Virus record (IMG/VR): IMGVR_UViG_3300047994_000012
Span: 1 to 21,998 of that record
Source: a virus
Strand: one strand, 5' to 3'
DNA length: 21,998 nt
Both the position numbers and the translations under genes were made by a program. Of this stretch, positions 1 through 7,333 are shown one piece after another. The number at the start of each line of letters is the position of its first letter. The first letter of the stretch is position 1. The notes beneath the pieces are model-generated. The model was not told the DNA's origin and ran no database searches. It saw only the letters and a program-made list of their open reading frames with translations.

Positions 1-168
1 CCTTCCAACCCCCCGGTTGCCGCAGCATTGCCCGTCGCTAGGGTGGTAACGCCCGCCGCGACTGTTGCCGCCGCTAAGCCTGCTGGTCCGGCTGACAGGC
101 AAGCGGCGGCAACTTTGCCGCCTCCACAGCGCCTTGCTGCTGGTCAAAAATTCGTGAAAAGGATTTGA
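1..168 (+). CDS. C-terminal fragment of a Pro/Ala-rich protein (5' end outside window)
   Basis: An open frame enters the window at base 1 and ends at TGA 166-168, giving 55 residues with no start codon needed inside the window. The visible part is low-complexity, dominated by Ala, Pro, Val and Gln, and ends in a short basic tail (KFVKRI). GC is about 70% over the first 60 bases, like the next gene and unlike the packaging genes that follow. The stop lies 4 bases before the lipoprotein start, and the last codons contain that gene's Shine-Dalgarno (AAAAGGA, 157-163), so the two are probably co-transcribed. I do not recognise the family. Next to a small lipoprotein it could be the tail of an inner-membrane spanin or another lysis protein, but nothing in the fragment proves this. 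Confidence 0.5.
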   Translation, partial: PSNPPVAAALPVARVVTPAATVAAAKPAGPADRQAAATLPPPQRLAAGQKFVKRI

Positions 169-172
169 AATC

Positions 173-547
173 ATGCGCATTTTATTGTTTGCTATTGCAT
201 GGCTGCTGCTGATGACTGTTGCCGCATGTGACATTCTTTCCAGCGTCACCACCGGCCCAACGGCTGCCACCAACACGACTCTGTCCAAGCCTGCCGGGCA
301 ATTGTTCTGCGCGCTCGATAAGGCCGGGGGCCAGGTAATCGTAAGCCTCATCGACGCCGAGGCTACGGCTGCGGCTGGCGTAGCCGCACCTGTGGCGATC
401 CTGGCGACTGGTGCCACCGCAACCGCCGTTCAGAACGATTGCACGGCTGCCGCCGCTTCCACTGGCGCTACGGCTGGCGTGCCGGTCAGCCCGCCAAGCA
501 ACGTTGCAACGGTCGCGAACGTGGCGATTGTGAAGCCTGCAAGTTGA
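173..547 (+). CDS. small phage lipoprotein, function unknown
   Basis: 124 residues. The N-terminus is a signal peptide: MRIL, a hydrophobic core (residues 3-16), then a lipobox VAAC with Cys19 as the predicted lipidation site. The mature part is about 105 residues, rich in Ala, Val, Thr and Gly, with two further Cys (near residues 47 and 89) that could form a disulfide in the periplasm. The ATG at 173 has AAAAGGA nine bases upstream. It sits 4 bases after the preceding ORF and 4 bases before the putative small terminase gene. A lipoprotein beside packaging genes may be an outer-membrane spanin (Rz1-like), a superinfection-exclusion lipoprotein, or a lysis accessory. It is longer and less Pro-rich than classic Rz1. 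Export and lipidation are seen in the sequence; the role is open. It is GC-rich compared with the next 3.5 kb. Confidence 0.8.
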   Translation: MRILLFAIAWLLLMTVAACDILSSVTTGPTAATNTTLSKPAGQLFCALDKAGGQVIVSLIDAEATAAAGVAAPVAILATGATATAVQNDCTAAAASTGATAGVPVSPPSNVATVANVAIVKPAS

Positions 548-551
548 AAAA

Positions 552-1046
552 ATGCGCGTTCAGGTTAGGCCTTACGATCAATTTGGGCGTGATGTTTCTT
601 GGATTACGCAGGAAGTTATTGAAGGGTATATTTTTGCCCTGATAAAAGGTGAACGTTTTGCCAAAAGTTATGTTTTCAAACATACGCAAGGCGATCCGTT
701 GCGTTTGCGCACGTTTGAAGAAGTGTTGCTAGACGATCCTGATTTTGATGATTTGAAAGATCAAATATGGGATGAGCAAGGGTTGCCAGAAAAAGGCAGC
801 ATTGAATACCATATTTGGCAGATTGAGCGCGCGCTAGAAAGCCCTGACTTACCGCCGCAAGAATTGTCCAAGCTGTATAAAATCCTTGGCGAATATCGAG
901 GCTGGATTACCAAGCCAGGCGAAGGCAGCACGCAGACAGTCAATATCAACACTGTGGGCATCGACGGTAAGCCCGCTAATTTGCGCACCATGAATGACAA
1001 AGATGCAGAGTTAATTTATATGTCTCTGTTGACTGGCAAAAGTTGA
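552..1046 (+). CDS. putative terminase small subunit
   Basis: 164 residues, starting at ATG 552, four bases after the lipoprotein stop. There is no clear Shine-Dalgarno, so translation may be coupled to the upstream gene. The assignment rests mainly on position: the large terminase starts inside its stop codon (TGATG overlap at 1044-1048). The N-terminal half looks largely helical and charged, with an acidic middle (residues 57-75, many Asp/Glu) and a helical segment around 85-120. This is compatible with a small terminase that binds DNA through its N-terminus and oligomerises through central helices. I do not see an unambiguous helix-turn-helix. Small terminases diverge quickly, so weak motif evidence is expected. 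Known role of the class: recognise the packaging site and load the large subunit. One TGTGGGCA octamer (953-960) lies in its 3' part. Confidence 0.6.
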   Translation: MRVQVRPYDQFGRDVSWITQEVIEGYIFALIKGERFAKSYVFKHTQGDPLRLRTFEEVLLDDPDFDDLKDQIWDEQGLPEKGSIEYHIWQIERALESPDLPPQELSKLYKILGEYRGWITKPGEGSTQTVNINTVGIDGKPANLRTMNDKDAELIYMSLLTGKS

Positions 1047-2653
1047 TGCCTGTTAATTTTGATTTCGACTTCAAAAAGCCTGATTACGGTAAGGTTTTTC
1101 GCAAGCGATTGCAAATTATGCAAGAACTTGACGATCCACTTGTAATTGCTGCGCTAAAAACTTATTACAAAAAGCATCCTGCGCAATTTATTAATGATTG
1201 GGGTTGCACGTTCGATCCGCGTAATGCTGATATCGGTTTGCCGTCAACTATCCCGTTTATTTTGTTTGAAAAACAAGAGGAATGGGTTGAATGGTTGATG
1301 GATAAATGGCAAAGCCGTAAACCCGGATTGACTGAAAAATCGCGTGATATGGGGCTTAGCTGGCTTTCGCTTGCTACAGCTTGCACGATTTGCTTATTTA
1401 ACGAAGGCGTTGTCATAGGTTTTGGTTCGCGTAAAGAGGAATACGTTGACAAAATTGGCAGCCCTAAATCGCTTTTTTGGAAAGCCAGAAAGTTTCTTGA
1501 GTTTCTGCCTAAGCAATTTACTGGCGGATGGCAGTTAAACCGAGACGCGCCACACATGCGTATAAAGTTTCCTGGAAGCAACTCTACAATTACTGGTGAA
1601 AGTGGCGACGGAATAGGACGTGGCGATAGAACGTCAATATATTTTGTTGACGAGGCTGCTTATATTGAGCGGCCGGAATTGATTGAGGCTTCGCTTTCCA
1701 ACACAACGAATTGCCGAATTGATATTTCTTCAGCACGCGGCATGGCAAATCCTTTTGCACAAAAGCGATTTTCTGGCAAGATTAATGTGTTTACTTTTCA
1801 TTGGCGCGACGATCCGCGTAAAGATGAAACGTGGTATTCGAGTATGGAAAACAATCTTGATCCTGTGACGTTGGCGCAGGAAGTTGATATAAATTATGCC
1901 GCGTCAGTTGACGGCGTGGTGCTGCCTGTTGAATGGGTGCTGGCGTCAGTTAATGCCGGGCAAAAGCTCGGTATCGAAGTTTCAGGCGCGCGCATCGCGG
2001 CCCTGGACATTGCCGACGAAGGCAAGGATTTGAACGCGATTGCGTTTAGATACGGCATAGAATTGCGCGGCTTGCGTTCATGGAGCGGCAAAGGCAGCGA
2101 CACCCTTTATACGTGTGAAAAAGCATTTATGTTTATTGATGAACACGAATGCAACGAATTGCAATACGATGCGGACGGCATAGGCGCGCTAGTAAGAGCG
2201 GACGCGCGCATGATAAATGAGCGTAGAAGCAAAAACAAAGAAAAATATATAAACGTTATTCCGTTTCGTGGCAGTGGTGAAGTAGTAGCGCCTGACCGAG
2301 AAATGGTAAAAGGTCGAAAAAACAAAGACTATTTTATGAACAGAAAAGCGCAATCGTGGTGGTCGCTGCGCATCAAATTTCAGAACACATACCGCGCAAT
2401 TCAAAGCCTGAAAACAGGTGAACCGACGGAATACGACAAGGAAGAATTAATTTCAATTCCTTCCAACATACCGGAATACACAAATCTAATACGCGAGTTG
2501 TCGCAACCTACATATACGCTAACAACAAGCGGAAAAATACTTGTCGATAAATCGCCTGACGGAACACGGTCGCCCAATTTAGCTGACGCGGTTATGATGC
2601 TCTATTCACCTGCAAAGCGGGCCACCGGGCTTTTTACAAAGAAAGTTGCATAG
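1046..2653 (+). CDS. terL: terminase large subunit (packaging ATPase/nuclease)
   Basis: 535 residues from ATG 1046, which overlaps the previous stop as TGATG; a TTG one codon earlier is a less likely start. N-terminal ATPase: Walker A-like segment EKSRDMGLSW near residues 97-106 (the Arg-rich, glycine-poor form common in large terminases) and Walker B IYFVDEAAY near 198-206, with Asp202 and Glu203 as metal-binding and catalytic residues. C-terminal RNase H-fold nuclease: acidic residues in ALDIADEGKD (Asp321), LQYDADG (Asp375, Asp377) and SPNLADAVMML (Asp514), in the order expected for the two-metal site. The protein cuts concatemeric DNA and drives it through the portal vertex, whose gene follows one base after its TAG stop. 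Length and motif spacing are normal, with no sign of disruption. The packaging strategy (cos or headful) cannot be told from this sequence alone. Confidence 0.96.
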   Translation: MPVNFDFDFKKPDYGKVFRKRLQIMQELDDPLVIAALKTYYKKHPAQFINDWGCTFDPRNADIGLPSTIPFILFEKQEEWVEWLMDKWQSRKPGLTEKSRDMGLSWLSLATACTICLFNEGVVIGFGSRKEEYVDKIGSPKSLFWKARKFLEFLPKQFTGGWQLNRDAPHMRIKFPGSNSTITGESGDGIGRGDRTSIYFVDEAAYIERPELIEASLSNTTNCRIDISSARGMANPFAQKRFSGKINVFTFHWRDDPRKDETWYSSMENNLDPVTLAQEVDINYAASVDGVVLPVEWVLASVNAGQKLGIEVSGARIAALDIADEGKDLNAIAFRYGIELRGLRSWSGKGSDTLYTCEKAFMFIDEHECNELQYDADGIGALVRADARMINERRSKNKEKYINVIPFRGSGEVVAPDREMVKGRKNKDYFMNRKAQSWWSLRIKFQNTYRAIQSLKTGEPTEYDKEELISIPSNIPEYTNLIRELSQPTYTLTTSGKILVDKSPDGTRSPNLADAVMMLYSPAKRATGLFTKKVA

Positions 2654-2654
2654 C

Positions 2655-4202
2655 ATGTGGGCAATATTTAATCGGTTTTTTGCGAGCAAGCCTGTTGCTA
2701 CCGAAAGTAAAGCAAAAGAGTTAAATTCGCTTTTTTCCACGCATGGCAGCACACGCAGGCAGTTGCAAGAAATTCAGTTGCCAGAGTTTTCTGTTCCGCG
2801 TGTTCGCCTGACAGAAACAGGTGTTGCAATGGATAGCGGCACACTTGGCGGTGGTGCTGATATCGGCGCTAAGCCACAGTTTACAAGTGGCGCTTATGGT
2901 GTGCCGGATGCACAATTAGGCTGGTATGCTTCGCAAGGATTTATCGGCTATCAAATGATGGCCATTCTTGCGCAGCATTGGCTTATTTACAAAGCCTGTG
3001 CAATGTCTGCGAAAGATAGTGTGCGCAACGGATGGGATTTAACATCCGATGACGGGCAAGAGTTGACGCCAAAAATGCTTGGCATTATTGGCAAAATTGA
3101 CAAGCGGATGCGAACGAAATGGCATCTTCAAGAATATTTGACGAAAGGCCGCATTTTTGGCATTCGTGTAATGATGTTCAAAGTCAATTCTACCGATCCT
3201 GACTATTACAAAAAACCTTTCAATATCGACGGTGTTACACCTGGTTCTTACAAAGGCATGGTGCAGATTGATCCTTATTGGATTGTGCCAGAATTAATTA
3301 CGCAGAATTTGATTGAACCAACAGACTTGCATTTTTATGAGCCTGAATTTTGGCGCATTGGCAGTCTGATCGTTCATCGTTCGCATTTAGTCATATACAC
3401 AACCGGACAAGTTGCCGACGTTCTTAAGCCTGCTTATTATTACGGTGGCGTTAGTGTTACGCAAAAAATATATGAGCGTGTATATGCAGCCGAACGGACT
3501 GCAAATGAAGCTCCTATGTTGACTATGACGAAACGCCTAACCGTGTTTACTACTGATCTTGAAGAAGCTCTTGCTAACGAAGCCGCATTTTCTGAACGCA
3601 TGGATTGGTGGCGCATGACGCGCGACAATTACGGCGTGAAGATTAACGGTATTGACGACAAGATAGAACAATTTGATTTGACGTTGACTGATTTAGATGC
3701 AGTCATAATGACGCAATATCAAATTGTTGCCATGATTGCTGAAGTGCCAGGCACAAAGTTGCTAGGCACGCAGCCGAAAGGTTTTAATTCGACTGGTGAA
3801 TTTGAAGAAAGCAGTTATCACGAAACGCTAGAAAGCATTCAGGAAAACGATTTAACGCCTGTTTTAGATCGGCATTATATGCTTGTCGTTCAGTCAGAAT
3901 TGAAGCCAAGATTTGGCGCTGGCGATTTGAGCATCAATGTCAGTTGGAATGAGCTTGATGCCATGACCGGCCTTGAGCAAGCGCAGCTTAATTCGGCTTT
4001 GGCTGCCACTGACGAAACGTTAGAAGCCATGGGGGCCATCGACGCGCAGGACGTTCGGAACCGGCTTATAGCGAACAAAGACAGCGGGTATAACGGGTTG
4101 TCCCCCAAGGTGCCGCCGATGCCTGACACCCCGTTGCCGCCGCCACAAGCGCAGGGCGCTAAGCCGCCGCCGAATCGCATTCATCCGATTGCAGGCAGTT
4201 GA
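2655..4202 (+). CDS. portal protein, DUF1073 type
   Basis: 515 residues from ATG 2655, one base after the terminase stop; a TTG at 2646 in frame is a poorer start. The body carries the conserved stretches of the DUF1073 portal family: LIYKACAMSAKDSVRNGW near residue 111, GMVQIDPYW and RSHLV in the middle, an Ala/Met-rich stem region (ERTANEAPMLTMTKR) and EVPGTKLLGTQPKGFNS near 362. In this family the protein forms the dodecameric ring at the head vertex through which DNA enters and leaves, and to which the connector genes downstream attach. Public databases may label the domain 'Acb1-like N-terminal', but the context here is structural. The last ~60 codons (4020-4200) switch to about 67% GC and encode a Pro-rich tail that may be flexible. 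The stop overlaps the next gene as TGATG. Confidence 0.93.
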   Translation: MWAIFNRFFASKPVATESKAKELNSLFSTHGSTRRQLQEIQLPEFSVPRVRLTETGVAMDSGTLGGGADIGAKPQFTSGAYGVPDAQLGWYASQGFIGYQMMAILAQHWLIYKACAMSAKDSVRNGWDLTSDDGQELTPKMLGIIGKIDKRMRTKWHLQEYLTKGRIFGIRVMMFKVNSTDPDYYKKPFNIDGVTPGSYKGMVQIDPYWIVPELITQNLIEPTDLHFYEPEFWRIGSLIVHRSHLVIYTTGQVADVLKPAYYYGGVSVTQKIYERVYAAERTANEAPMLTMTKRLTVFTTDLEEALANEAAFSERMDWWRMTRDNYGVKINGIDDKIEQFDLTLTDLDAVIMTQYQIVAMIAEVPGTKLLGTQPKGFNSTGEFEESSYHETLESIQENDLTPVLDRHYMLVVQSELKPRFGAGDLSINVSWNELDAMTGLEQAQLNSALAATDETLEAMGAIDAQDVRNRLIANKDSGYNGLSPKVPPMPDTPLPPPQAQGAKPPPNRIHPIAGS

Positions 4203-5173
4203 TGCAGACTGGCCAGGACGCGGCGGACAAGAGCAAGGCTAGGCGTGCCCGGTCACAGCGTCGCAAGATCAAAGCTGACGGCAAGAAAAAGCCGCGCATA
4301 CTTGCTCGCGGTAAAGTGCTGCGCATAAACGCATCGACACAAGAAAAATATCTTGCTTCTATTATGCCGCTTGTAGAACGCATGATAGCAGAAGCACGCA
4401 AGGAAATACAAAAGCTATTTGCAGAAGATTTTGCGCAGCAACATTTTGCCCACAGTGTGGGCATGGATGCAAGCATAAGTAGCCAAATAAGAATATTGAC
4501 GAATGCACTCAAGAAAAAATACGATCAACTTTTTGCGCAAACGTCAACTGATGCAGCTACGTCGATGGCCGATGCTGTAAACCGCAATTCTTTCAACAGT
4601 AGCAAAGCAAGCGTTAAGGATTTTCCTGATCTAAAAGAAGAAGGTAAGAAGCTGACAATTGACTTAAAATCACTTGACGGGCGCACTAAAGAAATTTTGT
4701 CAGGTTCAGCAAAAAACGCAACAAGTTTTATTCGATCAATACCAAGCAAATATCTTGATAGAGTAACTGACGAAGTTTTCAAGAGTGTTACGCAAGGCAA
4801 CGGTATGGAAGACTTGATACCGTTTTTTGAGAAGTTTGACGAAGGAACAAAAAACTGGGTTCATAATACAGCTATGGACCAAACCAGAAAGCTGTATAAC
4901 GGATTAAACAAAGGCAGAATGCAAAAAATAGGCGTGACACAAGCTGAATGGATACATTCGGGCGGCAGTCAACACCCGCGCCCGCTACATGAAGCATTTG
5001 ACGGGCAAATTTATGACCTTGATAAAGGCGCGCCAGTTGGTGACGATGACGACAACGAATACGTTGATGCAGGCGAAGAACCGAATTGTCGCTGCACATT
5101 CGCGCCAGTAATAGCTGACGATGAATTAAACGCTGGCGAAAAAGAGGATGACGAAGGGGAAGATGAAGAATAA
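4202..5173 (+). CDS. Mu F-like (SPP1 gp7 family) head morphogenesis protein
   Basis: 323 residues from ATG 4202, overlapping the portal stop. The N-terminus (residues 1-45) is strongly basic, followed by long amphipathic helices. The C-terminal part shows the head-morphogenesis signature: WIHSGGSQHPRPLHEAFDGQ, a Cys/His-containing core ending in EEPNCRCTFAPV, then a run of Asp and Glu to the stop. In Mu and SPP1 relatives this minor head protein is bound to the portal, is packaged in a few copies and can be ejected with DNA. The basic N-terminus and acidic C-terminus are seen here; whether the tail is processed is unknown. The gene contains the perfect 17-bp palindrome at 4447-4463. Its last codons hold the ribosome site of a 16-codon ORF leading into the next gene. 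Confidence 0.9.
   Translation: MQTGQDAADKSKARRARSQRRKIKADGKKKPRILARGKVLRINASTQEKYLASIMPLVERMIAEARKEIQKLFAEDFAQQHFAHSVGMDASISSQIRILTNALKKKYDQLFAQTSTDAATSMADAVNRNSFNSSKASVKDFPDLKEEGKKLTIDLKSLDGRTKEILSGSAKNATSFIRSIPSKYLDRVTDEVFKSVTQGNGMEDLIPFFEKFDEGTKNWVHNTAMDQTRKLYNGLNKGRMQKIGVTQAEWIHSGGSQHPRPLHEAFDGQIYDLDKGAPVGDDDDNEYVDAGEEPNCRCTFAPVIADDELNAGEKEDDEGEDEE
4447..4463. repeat. 17-bp perfect palindrome made of two inverted TGTGGGCA octamers
   Basis: TGCCCACA, one central G, then TGTGGGCA, inside the head morphogenesis gene (codons for FAHSVG). It is the only place where two copies abut. It could be a dimeric protein site or form a hairpin in RNA. Confidence 0.9.
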
Positions 5174-5213
5174 GGTTGCGCCGGTTGCTGATTATGTTAA
5201 CGGTCGCGCATGA
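5163..5213 (+). CDS. possible 16-codon relay ORF (leader peptide)
   Basis: ATG 5163 opens a short frame, MKNKVAPVADYVNGRA, ending at TGA 5211-5213. It begins inside the last codons of the head morphogenesis gene, in another frame, behind AAGGGG (5154-5159), a better Shine-Dalgarno than that of the next gene. It stops in an ATGA overlap with the protease/scaffold start at 5210, which has no ribosome site of its own. The arrangement would carry ribosomes across a 36-base gap and couple translation of the two genes. What is seen is the ORF, its ribosome site and the overlap. A coupling role is inferred, and the peptide itself may do nothing. Confidence 0.4.
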   Translation: MKNKVAPVADYVNGRA

Positions 5214-6553
5214 GCGCGCGCGTGGTTGACCGCAATGGCTGGTTTGAAATTCCTGGGAACCCTTTATCGAAAGCGGGTGTGTTTCCATATCCAGGTTCGA
5301 CGTTGAATGCACCGGACCCTACTAAGACGTTTATGGTTTATCGTCCGGCCGAAGAATTGGCCGATCCAGAAACCATTGACAGTTTTCGTTTAGTCCCGCT
5401 TGTTGACAATCACCACATGCTAGGCGATCCGGATTTGAAACCTGGATATATGCCGCCGGAAAAGAAAGGTGTGCATGGCGTAATAGGTGATAAGGTTTAT
5501 TATGATGCTGCCACGCAAACGTTGCGCGGTAACTTGAAAGTTTTTTCTTCTTCTCTTGCTGACGCAATTGACGCTGGTAAGAAAGATTTGTCGTTAGGCT
5601 ACCATTGCAATTATCTGCCAATTCCAGGGGTTGCACCGGACGGAACGCCTTACGATTATGTGCAGCGCCGTATGCGTGGAAATCACGTTGCTTTAGTTGC
5701 CGACGGCCGATGCGGTGATGAAATTTCTGTGATGGATAGCGTAACAGTTACTTTTGATGAAAAGGATTTTGTTGAAATGCCCGAAAGCCTCCGCAAGCGC
5801 AACCTTCGCGCGCATACCGCTCTTGTGAAGCAAGCAGTTGGTCGTTATGCTGCTGCTGCACAGAAGCGTTTTCCGAAAGCGAAAATCACTGTTGCAACCA
5901 TGGACGCGGCGGATGAGGAAGCGGTTGCTTCCGAACCTGGTTTGTCTGACGTTGCCGACATTCTTTCGGATGTGCTGCCGCAAATCGCCGATATCAATTC
6001 GGCTATTGCTGACGCGGTTGCGCCGGACGACGGCATGGAAGACGAAATGGAACCGGAAATGGACGCTACGGGCGCGCCCGTGATGGACGAAAAAGGCAAG
6101 CCGAAAATGAAACCGGTCATGGATGCTGCGACCGGCAAACCCAAGCGCGTGCCGAAAAAACCACCTGCGGCGGCTGAACCGGACGCGAAGGCCATGGACG
6201 CGGCAATTGAACGTCATCTTGCACCCGTGCGGCAGAAAATTGCCGCTTTGGAAACTGGCGGCATGAAGTCGATTGTTTCCGAAATCAATAAGCGCAATGC
6301 GCTTGCCAATCAGATTTCCGAAATGGTTGGCACATTTGACCATGCGGAAATGACGCTATCGGAAGTTGCCAAATACGGCGTTGCGAAGCTGAATATTCCA
6401 ACCCAAGATGGTCAGGAAGTTTCGGCAATCACTGCTTATATTGCGGGCCGAAAAGCAGTTGCACCCACCCGGCCAATTCAGGGCAACGGTATGGATGGGC
6501 TGGATGGTGGAAGCCCGCTTGCGCAGTATCTCAACGGCAAAAAAGTCGCGTAA
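5210..6553 (+). CDS. DUF2213 prohead protease-scaffold fusion
   Basis: 447 residues. The N-terminal ~180 residues match the DUF2213 pattern: GWFEIPGNPLSKAGVFPY (11-28), VYRPAEEL, PLVDNHHML (63-71), GVHGVIGDKVYY, DLSLGYHCNY (126-135) and RGNHVALVADGR (156-167). By analogy with herpesvirus-like prohead proteases, His68 or His69 and Ser128 are the likely catalytic pair; this is an inference. The rest (about 240-447) is charged and low-complexity, with Asp/Glu/Met-rich and Lys/Pro-rich blocks then helices, as expected of an internal scaffold that shapes the capsid and is then degraded. It lies directly before the cement and capsid genes, its usual place. Start ATG 5210 has no Shine-Dalgarno and probably depends on coupling to the short ORF in front of it. 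Confidence 0.85.
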   Translation: MSARVVDRNGWFEIPGNPLSKAGVFPYPGSTLNAPDPTKTFMVYRPAEELADPETIDSFRLVPLVDNHHMLGDPDLKPGYMPPEKKGVHGVIGDKVYYDAATQTLRGNLKVFSSSLADAIDAGKKDLSLGYHCNYLPIPGVAPDGTPYDYVQRRMRGNHVALVADGRCGDEISVMDSVTVTFDEKDFVEMPESLRKRNLRAHTALVKQAVGRYAAAAQKRFPKAKITVATMDAADEEAVASEPGLSDVADILSDVLPQIADINSAIADAVAPDDGMEDEMEPEMDATGAPVMDEKGKPKMKPVMDAATGKPKRVPKKPPAAAEPDAKAMDAAIERHLAPVRQKIAALETGGMKSIVSEINKRNALANQISEMVGTFDHAEMTLSEVAKYGVAKLNIPTQDGQEVSAITAYIAGRKAVAPTRPIQGNGMDGLDGGSPLAQYLNGKKVA

Positions 6554-6573
6554 TTTCAGCAACAATTTTCGAT

Positions 6574-6578
6574 AAGGA
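6574..6578 (+). promoter_or_regulatory. strong ribosome-binding site of the cement gene
   Basis: AAGGA eight bases before ATG 6587, in an AT-rich leader of 33 bases between genes. A similar leader (AAGGATTTT) precedes the capsid gene. Both proteins are needed in hundreds of copies. Confidence 0.75.
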
Positions 6579-6586
6579 TTTTTCCT

Positions 6587-7288
6587 ATGGGCTTTCAGTC
6601 TGGTCCGATTTTGCTGCAACAGGCGTATGGCGTGCCTGGCGAGCTTGCTTATTCCGGTCCTATGCGTGTGTTTCCCTGGACGTTGGTTTCATCGCCTGAA
6701 ATAAATTACGTCGGTAGCACGTATTACACGGTGGTTGAAGAAGGCATTGCCACGGCTGGCGGCACTGGTGAACAAGCCGGGTTGCTTGTTGATCCGAAGT
6801 CTTATGTGTTGTATGGCGAAGCTGTATTGAACGGCGCTTTGCAGCCGTCCATGATTTTGCCTGACCAATCAATCGGTCAGCTTGCAGTCATGGGTATTTT
6901 CAATGCCATTTTGACAACTGCCGCCGCAGTTGACGATTTGCTTTGCTTCAATAACACAACCGGCTTGCTGGCGTCTTTTTCGCCAAACACAACTTTTGCC
7001 GGTTCTTCAAGCGGCACAACTTTGACCGTGACCGGCACGCCAACAGGCGTGTTGCAACCCGGTTCAGCTTTGGGGACTGGCTTTCTGCCTGGAACCATTA
7101 TTGTGTCCAATGGAACCGGAACCGGCGGCGCTGGCACTTATACGATCAACAATTCGCAGACTGTTGCGGCAGGCAGTTACAGCGCAAAAGGATTGCCGCC
7201 ATCCGGTTACACGGCAATTCAGAACGGCAAAGTCATCTTGCGGGCATCGGCTGCAAATGGCTTGGCAATAATCGAGCTTACCGGCTAA
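6587..7288 (+). CDS. capsid cement/decoration-like structural protein with an inserted beta domain
   Basis: 233 residues from ATG 6587 behind a strong AAGGA site. The opening [21 protein letters not shown] resembles the N-terminus of phage structural cement proteins that clamp capsomers, and the gene sits between the scaffold and capsid genes as such proteins do. Residues ~137-199 form a Gly/Thr-rich segment ([20 protein letters not shown], later [18 protein letters not shown]) of a kind I recognise from many unrelated phage tail and capsid proteins. It looks like a beta-structured insertion, probably displayed on the surface. The sequence after it ([15 protein letters not shown]) returns to the body of the protein. 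Expected role: stabilise the expanded head. The exact family is less certain than the structural role. Confidence 0.75.
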   Translation: MGFQSGPILLQQAYGVPGELAYSGPMRVFPWTLVSSPEINYVGSTYYTVVEEGIATAGGTGEQAGLLVDPKSYVLYGEAVLNGALQPSMILPDQSIGQLAVMGIFNAILTTAAAVDDLLCFNNTTGLLASFSPNTTFAGSSSGTTLTVTGTPTGVLQPGSALGTGFLPGTIIVSNGTGTGGAGTYTINNSQTVAAGSYSAKGLPPSGYTAIQNGKVILRASAANGLAIIELTG

Positions 7289-7318
7289 ATTTTAGTCGCA
7301 ATTTTTTAACTGCTTTCA

Positions 7319-7324
7319 GAAGGA
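7319..7324 (+). promoter_or_regulatory. ribosome-binding site fixing the capsid GTG start
   Basis: GAAGGA nine bases before GTG 7334. No ATG lies at a useful distance, so this site decides the unusual start of the most abundant virion protein. Confidence 0.75.
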
Positions 7325-7333
7325 TTTTCACCA

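Noticed and set aside
2655-4202. Possible anti-CBASS (Acb1-like) protein
   Set aside because: The portal family can carry that database label for its N-terminal region, but length, motifs and position between large terminase and Mu F-like gene show a portal. I see no evidence of a phosphodiesterase.
1043-4204. Upstream TTG starts for the terminase (1043), portal (2646) and head morphogenesis (4199) genes
   Set aside because: In each case an ATG lies one to three codons inside, at a TGATG overlap or one base after the previous stop, which is the usual coupled arrangement.
5693-6343. A 216-codon His/Arg/Phe-rich frame on the - strand
   Set aside because: Antisense shadow of the Asp/Glu/Lys-rich scaffold region; the odd amino-acid content follows from the complementary codons.
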